A stretch of DNA of 64,000 bases from Achromobacter xylosoxidans. GTDB lineage: Bacteria > Pseudomonadota > Gammaproteobacteria > Burkholderiales > Burkholderiaceae_B. Positions 5,901-14,502 of this stretch are shown here, piece by piece. Each line of letters opens with the position of its first letter. Positions within the stretch are counted from its first letter, which is position 1. The position numbers were made by a program, and so were the translations under genes. The notes beneath the pieces were generated by a model, which did no database searches, had not been told where the DNA came from, and saw only the letters and a list, made by a program, of their open reading frames with translations. The stretch is taken from NCBI RefSeq assembly GCF_014490035.1, contig NZ_CP061008.1, positions 1,178,001 to 1,242,000 on the forward strand, read 5' to 3'.

Positions 5901-8489
5901 ATGTGTAGCCTGACCCGACTGTGGCGCATGCATGTTTTCCCGGCAACGTCGTCAGCGCCCGCGAGCCCGCCCGGGCGCCTGTCTCGCCTCGCTCTCGCTC
6001 TAGCCGTGGCCGGCATGGCTGCCGGCGCGGGCCTGACGCCGACCGGCGCGGCGCAAGCCCAGGGACAGACCCCGGCGCAAACCGCGCCCGCCCAATCCGA
6101 TGCCCAGGAAGAGGCCGCGCGTTCGCTGCAATGGCCGCGCAGTTTCGAGGCCGCCGACGGCACGCGGGTGGAACTCTATCAGCCGCAGATCGACACCTGG
6201 ACTGCCGACCGTATTACGGGCCGCATGGCGGTGGCGGTCGGCGCCGCCAAGGGCAATCCCACCTACGGCGTGGCAGACTTTTCCGCCCGTGCCGAGGTCA
6301 ACAAGCCGGCGGGCCTGGTGCATCTGTCGGACATCCGGATCGAACGCGTGCAGGTGCCCACCTCGCCGGAAGCCGCCGCCAAGCTGCGCAGCCAGCTTGA
6401 AGCGCGCCTGCCCGCCAAGGGCGTGGTCACGCGGCTTGATGCACTGCAACTGAGCTATACGCTGTCCCAGAACAACCCGGCCACGAAAACCGTCCCGGTG
6501 GACAACGCGCCGCCGCGCATCATCTACCGCACGGTGCCGACCGTGCTGGTGCTGATCGACGGCGAACCCGTTTTGGCGGAAGTGCCCGACGCGGCAGGCT
6601 GGCGCCGGGTGGTCAACACGCGCGCGCTCATGCTGGCGAACAACGCGGGCCGTTATTTCCTGCAGGCCGCCGGCCATTGGTACGAAGCGGGCAACGCCAC
6701 CGGGCCGTGGACGGATCTGCCGCAGCCGCCCGCCGCCCTGCTGGCCGCCGCCGACGCGGCGCGCCGCAAGACCGAACCGGACCCGATGCTGCCGCATGGC
6801 GGCAAGGCCCCGCACCGGGCGCCCGCCATCGCGGTGTCCACCGCGCCGGCCGAGTTGCTGGTGACCGTCGGCCAGCCTGAAATGCGGCCGGTGCCAGGGA
6901 CTTCGCTGCTGTCGGTGGCCAATGCCGATCACGCCCTGTTCATGAATCCGGGCGACAACCGCTACTACGTGCTGGTGTCCGGCCGCTGGTTCCGCGGCGC
7001 CAGCCTCGACGGTCCATGGTCCTACGTGCCGGGCAAGCAACTGCCGCGCGATTTCGCCCGGATTCCGTCCAAGGATCCACAGTCGGGCGTGCTGGCATCG
7101 GTGCCGGGCACGCCGCAGGCCAAGGAGGCGCTGATCGCCTCGACCATTCCGCAGACCGCCACGGTGTCGCGCAGCGCGGCGAAACTGCAGGTGGAGTATG
7201 CCGGCGGCTCCCCGACGCTGCGACCCATCGAGGGGACGGCGCTGTATTACGCCGCCAACTCGCAGGTGCCGGTGATACAGGCCGAAGGCCGCTACTACGC
7301 CTTGTCGCGTGCGGTCTGGTTCGTGGCCGATTCGCCCCTTGGCCCGTGGCGCGTGGCCGACCATGTGCCGGCGATCATCTACGCCATACCCGTCAGCTCG
7401 CCGCTGCACTACGTCACCTACGTGCAGGTGTACGGCTCCACCCCGCAGAGCGTGGTGTTTGGCTACACGCCAGGCTACATGGGCGTGGTGGCCAGTCCTG
7501 ACGGCACCGTGGTGTACGGCACGGGCTACGCGTATCCGCCGGTCATCGTGCAGGACACCTGGGTCGGCTATCCGCCCAGCTATGGCTACGACGCGGCTTT
7601 CGCCACCGCGACCGGTTTTGCCTTTGGCTTCGTCGCTGGCGAGACCTGGGGGGGCGCCGCGCCTTATTGGGGGCCTTATTGGGGGGCGCCTTATTGGGGC
7701 GGCGTCAACGTCAACCAGGTCGACGTCTATGGCGCTTGGGGCGGCTCCGGCGTGGTCACGCACGCGGCCGGCTGGAACGGCTGGACCGGCACCGAATGGC
7801 AAGGCACCCACGCCGAGGGCTACAACCCGCAGACCGGCGCAGCGTTCGAAGGCACGCGCGGCGCGGCCTACAACGAGTACACCGGCAATGCGGCTGCCGG
7901 GCGGCGCGATGCCTACACCAACCCGACAACGGGGGCATCGGGCGCCGGGCGCGCGGGCGTGGTCGCCAACGACGACGGCCAATGGGCTGCCGGCCGCCAG
8001 GACGTGCGCACCAACACGAACACCGGCCGCAGCACCATCTCTTCCGCCACGGCGACCGGCACGGCGGGCGACGGCGTCAGCAGCGTGGATCGGCGCGGCG
8101 CCACATACGACCGCAACACGAATAGCGGCATGGCGTGGAACAACGGCAATGTGTACGCGGACCACAACGGCAATGTCTACGAGCACAACGACAACGGCTG
8201 GCAACAGCACACGAGTTCGGGCTGGCAACCGGTGCAGCCCAGTGCGCAATCCGGCGGCAATTACCTGAACGGCCAGCGCCAGGCGCGCGACTATTCCGAC
8301 GACCGCATGGGCGGCGCGGAGGGCGGCGGCTGGCAGGATCGCGGAATGCAGGGCGGCGGTTGGCGCGACCGCGGCATGGGCGGCGCGGAAGGCGGCGGCT
8401 GGCAGGGCCGCGGCGGGGGTGGCCGGGGCGGCTGGGGCGGCTGGGGCGGCGGCTTCGGCGGATTCCACGGCGGAGGCTTCCGTCGCTGA
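5901..8489 (+). CDS. Large secreted protein with Tyr/Trp-Gly repeats and a Gly-rich tail
   Basis: ATG 5901 is chosen because GAGGAG lies just upstream; the product has 862 residues. An N-terminal hydrophobic segment (LSRLALALAVAGMAAGAGLT) followed by GAAQAQ suggests export. Residues about 60-480 contain repeated modules in which an ordinary segment ends in aromatic motifs such as GRYFLQAAGHWYEAGNATGPW, NRYYVLVSGRWFRGASLDGPW and GRYYALSRAVWFVADSPLGPW, so at least three related units of about 150 residues. A middle part has YWGPYWGAPYWGG. The C-terminal third has short Asn/Thr/Gly repeats and ends in a Gly/Trp/Arg-rich tail. Similar proteins in Burkholderiales are often loosely labelled carbohydrate-binding; I cannot confirm a function. 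Confidence 0.85.
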   Translation: MCSLTRLWRMHVFPATSSAPASPPGRLSRLALALAVAGMAAGAGLTPTGAAQAQGQTPAQTAPAQSDAQEEAARSLQWPRSFEAADGTRVELYQPQIDTWTADRITGRMAVAVGAAKGNPTYGVADFSARAEVNKPAGLVHLSDIRIERVQVPTSPEAAAKLRSQLEARLPAKGVVTRLDALQLSYTLSQNNPATKTVPVDNAPPRIIYRTVPTVLVLIDGEPVLAEVPDAAGWRRVVNTRALMLANNAGRYFLQAAGHWYEAGNATGPWTDLPQPPAALLAAADAARRKTEPDPMLPHGGKAPHRAPAIAVSTAPAELLVTVGQPEMRPVPGTSLLSVANADHALFMNPGDNRYYVLVSGRWFRGASLDGPWSYVPGKQLPRDFARIPSKDPQSGVLASVPGTPQAKEALIASTIPQTATVSRSAAKLQVEYAGGSPTLRPIEGTALYYAANSQVPVIQAEGRYYALSRAVWFVADSPLGPWRVADHVPAIIYAIPVSSPLHYVTYVQVYGSTPQSVVFGYTPGYMGVVASPDGTVVYGTGYAYPPVIVQDTWVGYPPSYGYDAAFATATGFAFGFVAGETWGGAAPYWGPYWGAPYWGGVNVNQVDVYGAWGGSGVVTHAAGWNGWTGTEWQGTHAEGYNPQTGAAFEGTRGAAYNEYTGNAAAGRRDAYTNPTTGASGAGRAGVVANDDGQWAAGRQDVRTNTNTGRSTISSATATGTAGDGVSSVDRRGATYDRNTNSGMAWNNGNVYADHNGNVYEHNDNGWQQHTSSGWQPVQPSAQSGGNYLNGQRQARDYSDDRMGGAEGGGWQDRGMQGGGWRDRGMGGAEGGGWQGRGGGGRGGWGGWGGGFGGFHGGGFRR
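8305..8413 (+). repeat. Imperfect 40-bp direct repeat in the Gly-rich tail
   Basis: Copies at 8305-8344 and 8374-8413 match at 37 of 40 positions and both encode MGGAEGGGWQ followed by a residue and RG. They lie 69 bp apart, so the unit keeps reading frame. This indicates recent duplication or slippage within the secreted-protein gene. Confidence 0.75.
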
Positions 8490-8518
8490 GCCGTAGGCCG
8501 CCGCATCGGGCGGCACGC

Positions 8519-8553
8519 AAGGCGGGCGCCGCGCGCATGCGGCCCCGCCTTTC
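8519..8553 (+). terminator. Possible weak terminator after the secreted-protein gene
   Basis: AAGGCGGG (8519-8526) can pair with CCCGCCTT (8544-8551) around a GC-rich loop of 17 nt. The following T run is very short, so termination would be weak at best. Confidence 0.3.
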
Positions 8554-8626
8554 ATTCCGGCCGCATTTGCGCAGCTCTGTCACGGCGGTCTAGACTGGCT
8601 GCTTCTTATTTTTCACGCACTCCGCC

Positions 8627-9235
8627 ATGGCGCTGCATAGCTGGCTCATCTACCTGGTCGCGGTCATTGGGCTCTCGATAACTCCCGGACCGAACACGCT
8701 GCTTGCGCTCACGCATGGCGCGTTGCATGGGCACCGCAAGGCGTTGTGCACCATCGCGGGCGGCGCAGTGGGCTTTGTCGCGCTCATCGCCTTGTCGATG
8801 CTGGGCATCAGCGCCTTGCTCAAGGCCTGGGGTCCCGCACTGACCGTCCTGAAGTGGGCGGGCGGGGCCTACCTGATCTGGCTCGGCATCCAACTCTGGC
8901 GCGCGCCGGGCGTGCAGTTGCAGCCTGCCCCGGACATGCCCCGCATACGCGGCATGCGCATGTTCAGCCAGGGCCTGCTGTCGGCGATCTCCAATCCCAA
9001 GGCCCTGCTGTTCTACGGCGCCTTCCTGCCGCAGTTCATCGATCCTGCCCGCAGCCTGTACACGCAGTTCGCGATCATGGCCGGCACCTTCGTGGTGGTG
9101 GAGTTCCTGGTCGAGTACGTGCTGGCGCGCCTGGCGCATCGCGTGCGCCCCTGGCTGGAGCGCGCCGGCCGGCGTTTCAACAAGGTGTGCGGCGGTTTGT
9201 TTGCCGCCATGGGTGCGGCGCTGCCGGGGTCTTGA
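8627..9235 (+). CDS. LysE/RhtB family amino-acid exporter
   Basis: The 202-residue inner-membrane protein has the family signature near the N-terminus (LSITPGPNTLLALTHGALHG, about residues 16-35) and six hydrophobic segments, plus a conserved SNPKALLFYGAFLPQFI stretch at about 122-138. LysE/RhtB proteins export amino acids or derivatives such as homoserine, threonine or lysine by exchange with protons. Substrate cannot be told from sequence. It stands alone, with no adjacent LysR or Lrp-type regulator, and has no strong Shine-Dalgarno site before the ATG. Confidence 0.92.
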   Translation: MALHSWLIYLVAVIGLSITPGPNTLLALTHGALHGHRKALCTIAGGAVGFVALIALSMLGISALLKAWGPALTVLKWAGGAYLIWLGIQLWRAPGVQLQPAPDMPRIRGMRMFSQGLLSAISNPKALLFYGAFLPQFIDPARSLYTQFAIMAGTFVVVEFLVEYVLARLAHRVRPWLERAGRRFNKVCGGLFAAMGAALPGS

Positions 9236-9259
9236 TCCCCGGCGGGCCGCGTTGCCGCT

Positions 9260-10000
9260 TCAGCCCTCAGCCAGCCAGCGCCCGCATTCCGGATCGATCG
9301 CCGCCCGAGCGCCATCCATCCGCACTTGTTCCTCATCCAGCCGCGCGGCGGTAGCCGGATCGACATCGAAGGCGATGCCGAGCGCGCTTGCGACGCGAGA
9401 GTCCTCGATCGGCAGTTCCCAGGTCAGGAACAATTGCGCCAGTTCCAGGCCGGCCGCGAAGTCGGCCTCGCGAAAACCCGTGACGCCGCGCGGGATGACG
9501 GCATGCGGCTGGCAGGTATCGAAGATCATGGCGGTGCCGCGCACGAGCGGAATGCGCAGGCCGGTGGCCGGAAAATGCACGTCCAGGCCCCGGTCTTCGC
9601 TCAGGAACAGATTGCAGAAGGCGGCGCCGCCATATTGCTCGCCGTCATGGTGATAGCGGGCGCCGCGGCAAGCCATCAGGGCGATGTCGGCGTTGGCCAG
9701 CACGCCGGGCAGTCCTAGCTCTTGCGTCCAGTCGCGCATGGCTTGCAGGCATAGCCCGTACTCGGGCCAGCGCGCCTGCGTGCGGGCCAGCGGCATCTGC
9801 TCGACGTCCCCGGGTTCCAGGCACAGGCGCGTGGCCATCTCGCGCTCCCAGTCCGACTGCAGGCGCGCGGGCGGCGCGGGCACGTCCAGCGTGGCGGCCA
9901 GCACCGTGCCGCTGACGCTGCGGCTGCGCATGGCATCGCCGCTCCAGTAAAAGGAAGTCAGGGGGCCGGGCGTGCGGCGCGGGCGCGGAACGTGGTGCAT
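9260..10000 (-). CDS. Possible 2-oxoglutarate/Fe(II) oxygenase-like protein
   Basis: The 246-residue protein is not one I recognise by name, but its centre reads like a double-stranded beta-helix oxygenase. ARYHHDGEQYG (about residues 113-123) supplies an H-x-D pair, and FDTCQPHAVIPRGVTGFR (about 159-176) supplies a distal histidine followed by arginines that could bind the 2-oxoglutarate carboxylate. It starts MHHVPRPRRT; an internal ATG at 9931 is a possible alternative start, since neither has a clear ribosome site. It converges with the LysE gene. The family call is inference from spacing of metal-ligand candidates only. Confidence 0.6.
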   Translation of the reverse strand: MHHVPRPRRTPGPLTSFYWSGDAMRSRSVSGTVLAATLDVPAPPARLQSDWEREMATRLCLEPGDVEQMPLARTQARWPEYGLCLQAMRDWTQELGLPGVLANADIALMACRGARYHHDGEQYGGAAFCNLFLSEDRGLDVHFPATGLRIPLVRGTAMIFDTCQPHAVIPRGVTGFREADFAAGLELAQLFLTWELPIEDSRVASALGIAFDVDPATAARLDEEQVRMDGARAAIDPECGRWLAEG

Positions 10001-10069
10001 CGGGCTGGAGGATCGGGGCGGGGCGCCGGGCCGGAACCCGCAGGGGAAGCGGCGGCGGCAAGCCGCTAT

Positions 10070-10092
10070 GTTAACGGTCTCATAGTTAACGG
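10070..10092. repeat. Short direct repeat GTTAACGG
   Basis: GTTAACGG occurs at 10070-10077 and again at 10085-10092, 15 bp apart, each preceded by TA or CTAT-like bases. It lies upstream of the oxygenase-like gene. It could be a regulator half-site pair, but nothing else supports that. Confidence 0.3.
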
Positions 10093-10149
10093 CCCCATAT
10101 CCAACCGCCCATCCTCGGCGTTCCGTCCGCCCGGCGCATGGCGGGGGCG

Positions 10150-11106
10150 CTAGTCCCGCATCAGCGCGGCCAGCCGTTCGACCTCGACCGCCAGGCGGTA
10201 GGCGCGCTTCAGGTAAAGCTGGGCGTCGTGCACCCAGGAGAAGCCTATGCCGCCATGCACCTGGATGGAGAGCTTCACCGCGCGCCGCGCCGCGCTCGCT
10301 GCCAGACGAGCGGCCAATGCGGCAAGCCCGGCATCGGCCGAACCACGCTCGGCCAGCAAGGCCTCCACGGCGTAGCGGCTGTTGTCCAGCCCGGTCCAGG
10401 CGTCAACCAGGGCGTGCTTGATCGCCTGGAATTGCCCGATGGGCCGGCCGAATTGTTCGCGTTCCTTGGCGTAGGCAATGGCCAGGTCCAGCGAGGCGCT
10501 GGCGGTGCCGACCAGCTGCGCCAGCAGGAAGGCCACATGGTTCTGCAGCGCGGACAAGGCCTGCGCCGAAGGCAGTTCGGCTTGCGCGACCGCAGGTCCG
10601 CGCAGGCGGGCCAGCGCCACGGTGGGATCCAGGCCCTGCACGGATTCGAGCATCGCCGGGTCGTAGCGCGCAAGCAGCCAGCCATCGTCCTGACGGCTCA
10701 GACGCAGGTATTGGGCCGTAAGTCCATAGGCGTCGATCCAGCCCTGTTCGTCGCCGGCTCGGTCGCAGCGGACACTGGCAGGATGCGCCGCCAGGTCCAG
10801 CACGACTTCCGACAGGGCGGGCGTTTGCTCCAGCAGCGCGCTGGCCAGGAACGCCGACGCGCCATACGGAAGGGTGAGCAGCGCGCGTCCGGCCCATTCG
10901 CCCATCAGCTGTGTGCCTGGACCGTACTCGGCCTGGAAGGCTTCCGATCCGGCTTCCAGCCAGCCGCCTTCGGCCAGTTCCTTCCACAGGGCGCGCTGGG
11001 CGGCGTCGTCCGCGGGCAGGGCGCGGCGGGCGTAGGCGGCGGGATGCTGCTGTTCCAGCAGGCGGCCGAAAGTGGAGGACAGCAGTGTCCTGATTTCGCT
11101 ATGCAT
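10150..11106 (-). CDS. Acyl-CoA dehydrogenase family protein (short partner subunit)
   Basis: The 318-residue product starts MHSEIRTLLSSTFGRLLEQQ and overlaps the upstream dehydrogenase by 8 bp. It is shorter than a standard acyl-CoA dehydrogenase (about 380-400). It keeps the C-terminal helical domain: FGRPIGQFQAIKHALVDAW (about residues 217-235) and VQHGGIGF-like VHGGIGFSWVHDAQLYLKR near the end. Such a short member paired with a full-length one is typical of heteromeric alpha2beta2 dehydrogenases such as the steroid FadE pairs, where each subunit supplies part of the site. It is the last gene of the nine-gene catabolic operon. Confidence 0.87.
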   Translation of the reverse strand: MHSEIRTLLSSTFGRLLEQQHPAAYARRALPADDAAQRALWKELAEGGWLEAGSEAFQAEYGPGTQLMGEWAGRALLTLPYGASAFLASALLEQTPALSEVVLDLAAHPASVRCDRAGDEQGWIDAYGLTAQYLRLSRQDDGWLLARYDPAMLESVQGLDPTVALARLRGPAVAQAELPSAQALSALQNHVAFLLAQLVGTASASLDLAIAYAKEREQFGRPIGQFQAIKHALVDAWTGLDNSRYAVEALLAERGSADAGLAALAARLAASAARRAVKLSIQVHGGIGFSWVHDAQLYLKRAYRLAVEVERLAALMRD

Positions 11107-12274
11107 GTTGTCCCCTGTCCTTGGGCAGGCCGAGCAGGCGTTCGCCCACGATATTGCGTTGGATTTCCGAGGTGCCGGCCACGATGGTCTCGGCGCGCGA
11201 CCACAGGAATTCGCGCAGCACGCAGGCCGTGGCGGCATGGGGCGCCGCCGCCTGCGGGCCGAGGATGGCGGCTTCGTCCAGCAGTTCCAGGCGCTGTTCC
11301 CAGATGCGCTGACGGGTTTCGCTCCACAGCAGCTTGAGCATGGCGCCGTCGATGCCGGGCGTATCGCCCGCGGCGACCTGGCGCAGAACGCGGTCCACGC
11401 GCCAGCGTATGACCTGGCACAGGTCCGCCAGGTCGCGCACGCGCCGTGCCTGTACGGCGCGTTCGTCCGCGACCAGCGCGGTCTGCGCCAGCGCCTCGGT
11501 CAGTTGCCGCAGTTCGTCTTCCAGCTGGACGACGCGCGGCATGAAGTAGATGCCGCGCTCGTACTCGGCGGCGGCCATGGCGATGCGCCAGCCTTCGCCG
11601 CACTCTCCCAGGATGCGTCCTTCCGGCACCGGCGTCGCGTCGAACAGCACTTCGTTGTAGTCGGCCTCGCCCGTCATCTGACGTATGGGCTCGACCCGCA
11701 CGCCTTCGGCCTGCATGTCGATGAGCATGAAGCTCAGGCCGCGGTGGGCCTGGCTGTCGGGATCGGTACGCACCAGTGCGAAGCACCACTTGGCCAGATG
11801 TGCCTGGGTGGTCCAGATCTTGCGGCCGCTGACGCGCCAGCCGGCGGCATCCGGCTTGGCGCGTGTGCGCACCGAAGAGAGATCGGAACCGGTCTGGGGC
11901 TCGGAGTAGCCCTGGCACCAGATCTCGCTGCCGTCGCGGATGCCGGGCAGGAATTGCGTTTTTTGCGCGGGCGTACCGAAGCGCAGCAAAGTGGGCGCGA
12001 GGATGGCGTGGGCGATGCTGTTGATGGGCTGCGGCGCATGCAGGCGCGCGCACAGTTCATGGAAGGCGATCAGCGTGGCGGTGCTGAGTTCGCGCCCGCC
12101 GTACTCGCGTGGCCAGGTAAGCGCAATGAGGCCGGCCTCGCACAGCATGCGGTTCCAGGCCTGGCGGCATTCCTGGGTGTGCGAGGCGGTGACCGGATAC
12201 TGCTCGCGCAGCTGGGCCAGCGCGGTGCGCAGCCAGGCCTCGGCGTCTTCGAGAAAATGTTCGGTGCGTATCAT
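11099..12274 (-). CDS. Acyl-CoA dehydrogenase (main subunit)
   Basis: The 391-residue flavoenzyme catalyses the first, alpha-beta dehydrogenation of an acyl-CoA. Visible motifs are the flavin-binding WCQGYSEPQTGSDLSSVRTRA stretch (about 116-136), KIWTTQAHLAKW, and the C-terminal AETIVAGTSEIQRNIVGERL (about 362-381). The ATG at 12274 is preferred over a TTG four codons upstream. It follows the CoA-transferase B gene by 12 bp and overlaps the short dehydrogenase gene by 8 bp. The two dehydrogenases probably form one hetero-oligomer. The substrate is unknown. Confidence 0.92.
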   Translation of the reverse strand: MIRTEHFLEDAEAWLRTALAQLREQYPVTASHTQECRQAWNRMLCEAGLIALTWPREYGGRELSTATLIAFHELCARLHAPQPINSIAHAILAPTLLRFGTPAQKTQFLPGIRDGSEIWCQGYSEPQTGSDLSSVRTRAKPDAAGWRVSGRKIWTTQAHLAKWCFALVRTDPDSQAHRGLSFMLIDMQAEGVRVEPIRQMTGEADYNEVLFDATPVPEGRILGECGEGWRIAMAAAEYERGIYFMPRVVQLEDELRQLTEALAQTALVADERAVQARRVRDLADLCQVIRWRVDRVLRQVAAGDTPGIDGAMLKLLWSETRQRIWEQRLELLDEAAILGPQAAAPHAATACVLREFLWSRAETIVAGTSEIQRNIVGERLLGLPKDRGQHA

Positions 12275-12286
12275 GGTTGAGAGCAA

Positions 12287-12955
12287 TCAGGAGTTGGGAT
12301 GCAGGACGCGCGGCGCGTGCGCGATGCGCACGGGCGCGTCGATCCAGCGGTGCAGTTCGGCGGGCGGAAGGCCGTCCACCAGGGCCAGTGGCACGAAGGC
12401 CCCGTCGCGCACGTCGAAGATGCCGATGTCGGCATAGACGCGCCCGACCACGCCGGCGCCGGTCAGGGGCAGGGTGCAGCGGCCGCGCAGGCGCGGCGCG
12501 CCCTCGCGGGTCAGCGCTTCCATCATGACCCAGACGTTGCGCGCGCCCACGGCCAGGTCCATGGCCCCGCCCACGGACGGCATGGGGTCGTCCGCGCCCA
12601 GCGACCAGTTGGCCAGGTCGCCCTGGCAGGAGACCTCGAAGGCGCCCAGCACCGTGATGTCGATGTGGCCGCCGCGCATGATGGAAAAGGAATAGACGTG
12701 ATCGAAGATGGCAGCGCCTTCGGTGAGCGCGATCGACTGCTTGCTGGCGTTGATGAGATCGCCGTCGGCGATTTCGTGGTCTTGCAGCAGGCGCATGCCG
12801 AGAATGCCGTTCTCGCTGTGCAGCTGCACGCCGCGCGCGGGGTCGAGGCGGTCGGTGACCATGGTGGGCATGCCGATGCCCAGGTTGACCACGGCGCCCG
12901 CCGGCAGGTCGGCGGCAACCAGGGCGGCCAGTTGCTCGCGTGACAGTCGTTTCAT
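12287..12955 (-). CDS. 3-oxoacid CoA-transferase subunit B
   Basis: The 222-residue subunit contains the catalytic glutamate in HSENGILG (Glu 48), which forms the glutamyl-CoA intermediate, and NLGIGMPTMVTDRL just before it. It starts MKRLSREQLAALVAADLPAG and its ATG overlaps the stop codon of subunit A (ATGA), the usual arrangement for this obligate heteromer. The enzyme moves CoA between a donor such as succinyl-CoA and a carboxylic acid, either activating the imported substrate or handling a 3-oxo acid. It is part of the leftward catabolic operon. Confidence 0.93.
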   Translation of the reverse strand: MKRLSREQLAALVAADLPAGAVVNLGIGMPTMVTDRLDPARGVQLHSENGILGMRLLQDHEIADGDLINASKQSIALTEGAAIFDHVYSFSIMRGGHIDITVLGAFEVSCQGDLANWSLGADDPMPSVGGAMDLAVGARNVWVMMEALTREGAPRLRGRCTLPLTGAGVVGRVYADIGIFDVRDGAFVPLALVDGLPPAELHRWIDAPVRIAHAPRVLHPNS

Positions 12956-13623
12956 TGCGGACTCCCCAACAGGCGGTGCACGAACAGGCTGGGCGTGACG
13001 ATGGCGTCGGGATCGAGCGCGCCGCAGGGCAGGATCTCTTCGACTTCGACGATGGTGTTGCGGGCCGCCATGCACATGACCGGCCCGAAGTTGCGTTGGG
13101 CGCGGCGATAGACCAGATTGCCCAACTGATCTGCCCGATGGGCGCGGATGAAGGCGTAGTCCGCGCGCAGCGGCTCTTCCAGCACGTAGCCGCGACCGCC
13201 GAACACTCGCGTTTCGCGGCCGTCGGCCAGCGGCGTGCCATAGCCCGTGGGTGAGTAGAACGGCCCCATGCCCGCGCCGCCCGCCCGGATGCGTTCGACC
13301 AGGGTGCCTTGGGGCATGACCTCCACGGCCAGGCTGCCCGCCTGCGCCCGCTCACGGATCACGTCATTGCCCGGCATGCGCGGATAGGAGCAGACGATGC
13401 GGCTGACGCGCCCCGAGGCCACCAGGGCCAGGAAGCTGGCCTCGCCCGCGCCGGCATTGTTGTTGATCAGGGTCAGGTCGTCCACGTCCTGCTTGGCCAG
13501 CAGGCCGGCCAGCAGGCGCGCGGGTATGCCCGAGCCGCCAAAGCCGCCGACGAAGATCACGGCGCCGGACTCGATGCCGCGCAGGGCTTCTTCCACGTTT
13601 GCGCAAGTCTTGTCTTTCATCAT
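12952..13623 (-). CDS. 3-oxoacid CoA-transferase subunit A
   Basis: The 223-residue subunit begins MMKDKTCANVEEALRGIESG and carries the family glycine loop VGGFGGSGIPARLL (about 27-40) and the INNNAGAGEASFLAL region. AAGGAGGAA lies immediately before two tandem ATG codons, so translation may start at either 13623 or 13620. The first ATG overlaps the stop of the MaoC gene. It forms the alpha subunit with the following gene; family I CoA-transferases of this kind are cytoplasmic. A longer upstream frame has no support. Confidence 0.93.
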   Translation of the reverse strand: MMKDKTCANVEEALRGIESGAVIFVGGFGGSGIPARLLAGLLAKQDVDDLTLINNNAGAGEASFLALVASGRVSRIVCSYPRMPGNDVIRERAQAGSLAVEVMPQGTLVERIRAGGAGMGPFYSPTGYGTPLADGRETRVFGGRGYVLEEPLRADYAFIRAHRADQLGNLVYRRAQRNFGPVMCMAARNTIVEVEEILPCGALDPDAIVTPSLFVHRLLGSPQ

Positions 13624-14495
13624 TGTTCCTCCTTGGTCCACGCCGCGCGGCCTTGGGCGCACAGGGCGCCGGCCTGACGGCAGGCCAGTGCGATGCCATC
13701 GGACTGGGGCCAGAGCGATACCGCCACGTCCAGGCCGGGATAGACCGGCGCCATGAAGCGCAGGTCCAGTTCACCCAGCCGCAGGTCGGGCAGCTGCCGC
13801 AGGCAGGCTTCGAGCGCGCGGTTGACCATGCCCAGCAGCGCCGCGCCGTGCAGGATGGGGCGTTCGTAGCCCGCCCGCCGCGCGCTGGCCGGATCCACAT
13901 GCAGCGGATTGCGGTCGGCGTTCAGGCGATACAGCGCGCCCTGGTTGCGGCTGGTGGGCAGGACGATGACGCTGTCCGGCGCCGTGGCGGGGGGCGCGGG
14001 GATGGGGACGGCCAGCGCGTCGCTGAGCGCGGCGTCGCCGCCCGAGTAGCCGCCGTCGCCGCGGCAGATGTTCAGTTGCTCGATGACGGCGAATTCCTGT
14101 CCGGTGGCCGCGTCGCGCAGCGTGCGTCGCGTCACGACGAAGGCGCCCGGACTTTTGTCGGCGATGCGCGTGACCTCCATCTGGCACAAGACCTCGCCGC
14201 GCGCCGGCAGGCGCCGCGGGAAGCGCATGCGCTGCTCGCCATGCACGACCTGGCTCCAGTCCAGGCCGTGGCGCGGATCGCGCATCCAGAACCCGGGGTA
14301 GGCCAGCACGCAGGCCATGGCGGGCAGGGCGCGCAGGCCCTGTTCGTAGATGAACCGGGTTTCGTCGCCGACAGGGTCGTCTGCGGCCAGGCCCGCGCCT
14401 ACGCCCAGGGCATAGAGGATGCAGTCATCTGCGCCGTAGGCCTGGCGTTCGGGCGCGAAGACGTGGGTCTTCAGGCTGCGGTAGTCCAACGCCAT
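13620..14495 (-). CDS. MaoC-type enoyl-CoA hydratase (hydratase 2)
   Basis: The 291-residue protein has a double hot-dog build: an N-terminal non-catalytic half and a C-terminal half with the hydratase 2 motif LYRLNADRNPLHVDP (about 188-202), in which Asp 194 and His 199 are the catalytic pair. It adds water to a trans-2-enoyl-CoA to give the (3R)-hydroxyacyl-CoA. It therefore follows the acyl-CoA dehydrogenase and precedes the short-chain dehydrogenase in the pathway. The fold arrangement and operon partners resemble the hydratase parts of steroid side-chain degradation enzymes, but many branched substrates would fit. Confidence 0.92.
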   Translation of the reverse strand: MALDYRSLKTHVFAPERQAYGADDCILYALGVGAGLAADDPVGDETRFIYEQGLRALPAMACVLAYPGFWMRDPRHGLDWSQVVHGEQRMRFPRRLPARGEVLCQMEVTRIADKSPGAFVVTRRTLRDAATGQEFAVIEQLNICRGDGGYSGGDAALSDALAVPIPAPPATAPDSVIVLPTSRNQGALYRLNADRNPLHVDPASARRAGYERPILHGAALLGMVNRALEACLRQLPDLRLGELDLRFMAPVYPGLDVAVSLWPQSDGIALACRQAGALCAQGRAAWTKEEQ

Positions 14496-14502
14496 GGGAA
14501 CC

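Noticed and set aside
7660..7705. Triplicated CTTATTGGG stretch as a tandem DNA repeat element
   Set aside because: It simply encodes the PYWG repeats of the secreted protein and is explained by that protein sequence.
6000..8555. An 851-codon minus-strand frame opposite the secreted protein
   Set aside because: It has histidine/arginine/valine-rich shadow composition, no domain and no ribosome site, while the + strand has a signal peptide and repeats.
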